Source of the DNA: Hymenobacter nivis
GTDB taxonomy: Bacteria > Bacteroidota > Bacteroidia > Cytophagales > Hymenobacteraceae
NCBI RefSeq assembly: GCF_006439025.1
Contig: NZ_RCYZ01000005.1
Span: forward strand, 310,001 to 374,000
Direction: 5' to 3'
Length of the DNA stretch: 64,000 bases
Below the pieces are notes generated by a model that had not been told where the DNA came from, made no database searches, and saw only the letters and a list, made by a program, of their open reading frames with translations. Position 1 is the stretch's first letter. Every line of letters starts with the position of its first letter. This document shows, piece after piece, positions 60,554-64,000 of this stretch. Both the position numbers and the translations under genes were made by a program.

Positions 60554-61753
60554 ATGACCACGCTCCACAACATGCCGGAAGACATCAAAAACTTCCTCCG
60601 GGCAAACGGCCCCGCCCCCACCGGGCCCCTGGCCGCCGAGCACCCGGTGGGCGTGCAGTTGGCCATCACGCGCGTGGCCGACCTGGTAATGAACACCTTT
60701 GAGGAGCTGGCCGGACAGCCTGGCGGCCGCGACACGCTGTGGAATGCGGCCCGTGCCGCCCACGCCGCCCCGCAGCCCGACGCCGATGCCGACCTGGTGA
60801 AAACCGCCCTCGACGACCGCTACCACGGCAAGGTGCACGGCGTGGCCACGGCCGCCGGCATCCAAACTGCCTCGGTAAACCAGTTGGTGGAGCAGGTGAG
60901 CGGCGCGGCGCTCAGCATCATGGGCGGCCTAGTGGCCCAAAACCACTGGACGGCCCCGGAGCTGGGCCAGTGGCTACGGCCCCAGCCGGGCGCAGCGCTG
61001 GCCGCGGGGGCCCCACTGGCCGCCGAGGCAGCCGACGCGCCGGTGGCCGCCAGGGCGGCCGGTGCCACGTCGTGGGTGGCGCGGCACGCCAACGCGCTGC
61101 TACTGGGCGTGGGCTTCATTGCCGTGGCTGAGTTTGGCTACATCCTGGGCACCCGCAACCCCGACCCGGAAGTGGCCACGGCCGCCCCGGTGGCCGAGGC
61201 CGGGGCCCCCTCGGGCCGGCCCTACACGGCCGTGCCGGTGGCCAGCCTCACGTCGGCCGCCGACGCGGCCCGCGGCAAAACGGCGGTGCCGGTGGTGCTC
61301 AAGCTCAAGAACGGCGTGCGCCAGATTATCGGGTCCAACTCGACGGAAAGCAAACTCTACCAATTCCTTATCGACCCCACCAAGGAGGTTGACCTGACGG
61401 ACCCCACCAAGGGCTGGATCGGCTTCGACCGCATTTACTTCGAGTCGAACAAGGCCATTCTGACCAACGAATCGCTGTGGCAGCTCTCCAATATTGCTAG
61501 CATCCTCAAGCGGTTTCCCGACGCCAAGGTGAAGCTCGGCGGCTACACCGACAGCTCGGGCAGCCCCTACGTGAACCTGCGCCTGAGCCAGGAGCGCGCC
61601 AAAGCCGCCATGACGACCCTCGTGAGCATGGGCGTACCCGCCGACCGCCTCACTTCGGCCGGCTACGGGGCCCTCGACGGCATTGCCAGCAACGACACCG
61701 AGGAGGGCCGCTCCCTCAACCGCCGCGTGAGCATGCAGGTGGTGAAGAAATAG
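60554..61753 (+). CDS. DUF937-like / OmpA family protein
   Basis: A 399-residue protein. The N-terminal half is helical and cytoplasmic-looking, with a segment (TASVNQLVEQVSGAALSIMG) like DUF937. A single membrane helix lies at about 178-195 (NALLLGVGFIAVAEFGYI). The C-terminal OmpA domain (about 285-399) has GFDRIYFESNKAILT, LGGYTDSSGSPYVN, LRLSQERAKA and the peptidoglycan-binding Arg in RSLNRRV. It probably spans the inner membrane and binds peptidoglycan outside. No cleavable signal peptide is present. The physiological role is unknown; the fusion could link the envelope to an internal assembly. Followed by a strong terminator. Confidence 0.82.
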   Translation: MTTLHNMPEDIKNFLRANGPAPTGPLAAEHPVGVQLAITRVADLVMNTFEELAGQPGGRDTLWNAARAAHAAPQPDADADLVKTALDDRYHGKVHGVATAAGIQTASVNQLVEQVSGAALSIMGGLVAQNHWTAPELGQWLRPQPGAALAAGAPLAAEAADAPVAARAAGATSWVARHANALLLGVGFIAVAEFGYILGTRNPDPEVATAAPVAEAGAPSGRPYTAVPVASLTSAADAARGKTAVPVVLKLKNGVRQIIGSNSTESKLYQFLIDPTKEVDLTDPTKGWIGFDRIYFESNKAILTNESLWQLSNIASILKRFPDAKVKLGGYTDSSGSPYVNLRLSQERAKAAMTTLVSMGVPADRLTSAGYGALDGIASNDTEEGRSLNRRVSMQVVKK

Positions 61754-61795
61754 GGCCCCAGGGGCTTTGCTCGCCGGCCTTTGCCGGGGCATCAT

Positions 61796-61837
61796 AACGA
61801 AAAAGAGCGGCCTGAATGGGCCGCTCTTTTTCGTTTA
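61796..61837. terminator. Bidirectional terminator
   Basis: The perfect 17 bp arms (AACGAAAAAGAGCGGCC and complement) with T run on both strands, between the OmpA-like gene and the convergent glycosyltransferase. Confidence 0.88.
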
Positions 61838-61892
61838 ATCAGCTGGATAGCAAGACAATATTTCCAGGTTCAACACCTGGCAACCTCACGCC

Positions 61893-62801
61893 CTACTTGT
61901 TGCGCCACTTGTAGAATTGCAACGTACGAATGGTATCGGGCCGCTTGTGGAAATTACCCGTTAGGCTATCGAGGGCGGCCTCGCCATAGAGCAGGAAGTT
62001 GTAGAGGCGGTTATCGCGCTTGGCAACAGCTTGTTGCAAGGTAGCTTTGGCGGCCCAGCTGGCGTACAGCACGCGGCCCAGGGTATCGCCGAACTGGTTT
62101 TGCAGCACGCGGCGCTGGTTGCGCACGGCGTAGTACTGCTTCCAGGCGGCGGGCCACGGAATGCCGTCGCGGTCGAACGAGGCGGGGTGGTAGAACACGC
62201 TGCGCGGCACCGTCACGATGGGGAAGCCGTTCTTCTGGGCGCGGGTCATATACTCCACTTCATCGCCCCAGATAAACAGCTTCTTGTCGGGAATACCAAT
62301 GGTTTCCACCACTTTGCGGTGCACCAGCGTACCGTTGAAGAACGAGGCCACGCCGTAGATTAGGTCCACGCCGGTCATGTCGCTCACCTTGCGGTAGGCT
62401 TGGTTGGGGCGGTCCACGAAGAAGGCCAGCTCGTCGCGGCTGTTCACGCTCACCGACATCGAGTTCTTGATGCAGGGCCCCAGGTTGGGGGCGGCCACCA
62501 GGGCGGCCAGGGCGTCGGGCGCGGCCAGGCAGTCGTCGTCCATGCACCAAATCCAGGTGTGGCCGGCGCGGTAGGCCGTGTCGATGCCCGTGGCGAAGCC
62601 ACCGGCCCCGCCCAGGTTGGCCTGGGTGGTCACGAGCAGGTCGGTTTGGGTGGCCAGCCACTCGGCCGTGCCGTCGGTGCTGCCGTTGTTAACGATGAAG
62701 ATGGCGTCGAGCCGGTGCGTCTGTTCGCGCAGCGTGTCGAGGCACTTCTTAAGGTCGGCCAGGCGGTTGTAGGTAACCACCAATGCGGCAATGGTTTCCA
62801 T
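61893..62801 (-). CDS. Glycosyltransferase family 2, GlfT2/rhamnosyltransferase-like
   Basis: A 302-residue GT-A enzyme. METIAALVVTYNRLADLKKC is the N-terminus at 62801. The nucleotide-sugar motifs are VNNGSTDGTAEW, NLGGAGGFATGID and CMDDDCLAAP (the DXD site). This set is characteristic of galactofuranosyl/rhamnosyl transferases. The upstream extension of the frame is another gene in a different phase. It begins 2 bp after the flippase stop, so the two are one transcript. The DNA composition matches the main locus. Confidence 0.91.
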   Translation of the reverse strand: METIAALVVTYNRLADLKKCLDTLREQTHRLDAIFIVNNGSTDGTAEWLATQTDLLVTTQANLGGAGGFATGIDTAYRAGHTWIWCMDDDCLAAPDALAALVAAPNLGPCIKNSMSVSVNSRDELAFFVDRPNQAYRKVSDMTGVDLIYGVASFFNGTLVHRKVVETIGIPDKKLFIWGDEVEYMTRAQKNGFPIVTVPRSVFYHPASFDRDGIPWPAAWKQYYAVRNQRRVLQNQFGDTLGRVLYASWAAKATLQQAVAKRDNRLYNFLLYGEAALDSLTGNFHKRPDTIRTLQFYKWRNK

Positions 62802-62803
62802 AA

Positions 62804-64000
62804 CTATCTCTTTTTTAGCGCTAAAACGCGCGATTTGGTGAATGCAATGGCCTCGCGCAGGTGCGAGAGCTTGATAACTTCGATGCCCTTCCAGCGCAGG
62901 TACACGTACATGGCCGCCGTGATGTAGGCCTCCGTGAGCACCAGCGCGTAGGCGGCCCCCACGTGGGCGTAGCGCCGGATGAGGAGCATGTTCAGGGCGA
63001 GCCCTACCACCGAGCCCACGGCCGTGACCGTGAAAAAGGCGCGGTCCATGCGCAGGTTCAGCATGGTGTGCAGGCCCAGCAGGTTGCTCATGCCGATGAT
63101 GAGCGGCAGCAGCGCCACAATGCGCAGGATGGTGACGGCCCCCGCGAACTTGGCCCCGTAGAGCAGCGTGATGACGTAGGGCCCCACCAGCCACAGCCCC
63201 GCGCTCACGCAGGCCATCACAAGAAAGAGCGGGAAAAACGTGGTGCGCACCATGCGCAGCCCCTGCTCGCGCCCCTGCCCAAATGCCTGGGCCACAATGG
63301 GAAAGAACGCCTGGTTGAGCGCCAGGCCCACGAACGACTCGGCCATGCCCTCGAGCCGCGTGCCCGCGGCATAGATGCCCACATTATAAGGAATGGTGAG
63401 CAGGCCGAGGATGAACACGTTCGAGCTGGCGTAGATCGTAATCATCACCGACGAGAAAAACAGCGTGCGGTCTTCTTTAAAACGGGTGCGCAGCTCGGGC
63501 CCCGTGGGCCAGGAGAACTTGATTTTGAAGCGCCGCACGGCCACGTAGAGCGCCACCACACTCACCAAAATCTGCGACACGCTGATGGCCAGGTTCTGGT
63601 ACACGTAGTCGTCGGCCTTGCGGATGAGCAGCAGCACCGAGAGCGAAAAGATGAGCTTCACGGCTAGGTTGAACATGGCCACGCGCCCGAGGTCCTCCAT
63701 GGCCTGATACAGCCAGAACGGCGAGAGCACCGTGCCAATGCACACCAGAAACGTGCAGATGTGCAGCCCCAGGTGCCCCTTGAATTCGGGGTTGGAAAGC
63801 GTGACGACCGTGAACACGACCACCGACAGGGCCCACAGCAGCGCCTTGCCGGCCATTACCTGACTGAAAATGCGGCTGGTGGCTTCCGTATCGTCGCGGT
63901 TGGCCGCAATCACGCGCACGGCCGCCATGTCGAAGCCGTAGTTGATGAGCAGGCTGAAGTACGTGACGTAGGCCTGCGAGAAGTTGAGCAGGCCCAGTTT
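62804..64000 (-). CDS. Polysaccharide flippase, start outside window
   Basis: The frame is open to the right edge; about 399 residues are visible. It begins inside the protein (KLGLLNFSQAYVTYFSLLIN) and shows at least ten hydrophobic helices. The typical early flippase segment NYGFDMAAVRVIAANR is followed by FSQVMAGKALLWAL. It belongs to the polysaccharide transporter family and would export a lipid-linked saccharide. An ATG at 63928 is internal, not the true start. It is linked with the GT2 gene downstream by a 2 bp gap. Third flippase of the window. Confidence 0.9.
   Translation of the reverse strand, partial: KLGLLNFSQAYVTYFSLLINYGFDMAAVRVIAANRDDTEATSRIFSQVMAGKALLWALSVVVFTVVTLSNPEFKGHLGLHICTFLVCIGTVLSPFWLYQAMEDLGRVAMFNLAVKLIFSLSVLLLIRKADDYVYQNLAISVSQILVSVVALYVAVRRFKIKFSWPTGPELRTRFKEDRTLFFSSVMITIYASSNVFILGLLTIPYNVGIYAAGTRLEGMAESFVGLALNQAFFPIVAQAFGQGREQGLRMVRTTFFPLFLVMACVSAGLWLVGPYVITLLYGAKFAGAVTILRIVALLPLIIGMSNLLGLHTMLNLRMDRAFFTVTAVGSVVGLALNMLLIRRYAHVGAAYALVLTEAYITAAMYVYLRWKGIEVIKLSHLREAIAFTKSRVLALKKR

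Noticed and set aside
63926..63928. ATG at 63928 as start of the last flippase
   Set aside because: The frame stays open to the window edge and the residues upstream look like flippase membrane sequence, so the ATG is internal.

Overview
The window looks like chromosomal DNA of a high-GC member of the Bacteroidota, most likely Hymenobacter or a close relative. The evidence is type IX secretion tails on two secreted proteins, promoter -7 boxes of the TAnnTTTG type, almost no Shine-Dalgarno sequences, a Bacteroidota-style DAHP synthase/chorismate mutase fusion, and many copies of GGGGCCC. This assignment is inference from content only; no database was searched.

Layout. Positions 1-3940 hold the end of a lower-GC exopolysaccharide (EPS) cluster on the minus strand: a partial flippase, a Wzc-like tyrosine kinase and a Wza-like export lipoprotein. 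Positions 4358-15514 are ordinary housekeeping and secreted genes: pentapeptide protein, membrane protein, old yellow enzyme, endonuclease/phosphatase, Gfo/Idh/MocA oxidoreductase, pirin, GH10 xylanase and M13 peptidase. Positions 15652-20103 hold an aromatic amino acid operon (pheA, aminotransferase, tyrA, DAHP synthase-chorismate mutase). It is preceded by two short open frames full of Phe and Tyr codons, each followed by a terminator and a competing hairpin. I read this as a tandem transcription attenuator and consider it the most interesting item here.

Positions 20309-27445 hold lysA, a DinB protein, a BlaI/M56 signalling unit with TonB-plug-like domains and a twin-palindrome operator, a Tet-like MFS pump, an initiator tRNA and an SDR. 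After a HAD phosphatase (27561-28232) comes a very AT-rich single gene (28348-29508) carrying a HEPN-like RNxxxxH motif and, upstream in frame, a possible lost N-terminus behind a TGA. It is probably recently acquired. Glutamate synthase gltD/gltB (29577-35603) and an MFS transporter with an ABM-like tail follow.

Positions 37898-59370 are a large native EPS locus. On the minus strand from 59304 downward it reads wza, wzc, flippase, GT4, polymerase, glycosyltransferases and a surface beta-helix lipoprotein. Plus-strand genes encode the priming phosphotransferase, a WecG/TagA transferase, a polysaccharide deacetylase and a GT4. A long secreted beta-helix protein with three CBM61-like modules shares its core with the lipoprotein. 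The priming enzyme would load undecaprenyl phosphate, the glycosyltransferases extend the unit, the flippase exports it, the polymerase joins units, and Wzc/Wza control length and export; the beta-helix and deacetylase proteins are candidates for modifying the product. Positions 59676-61753 hold a lipoprotein and a DUF937/OmpA-like protein. A further glycosyltransferase/flippase pair begins at 61893 and runs off the end.
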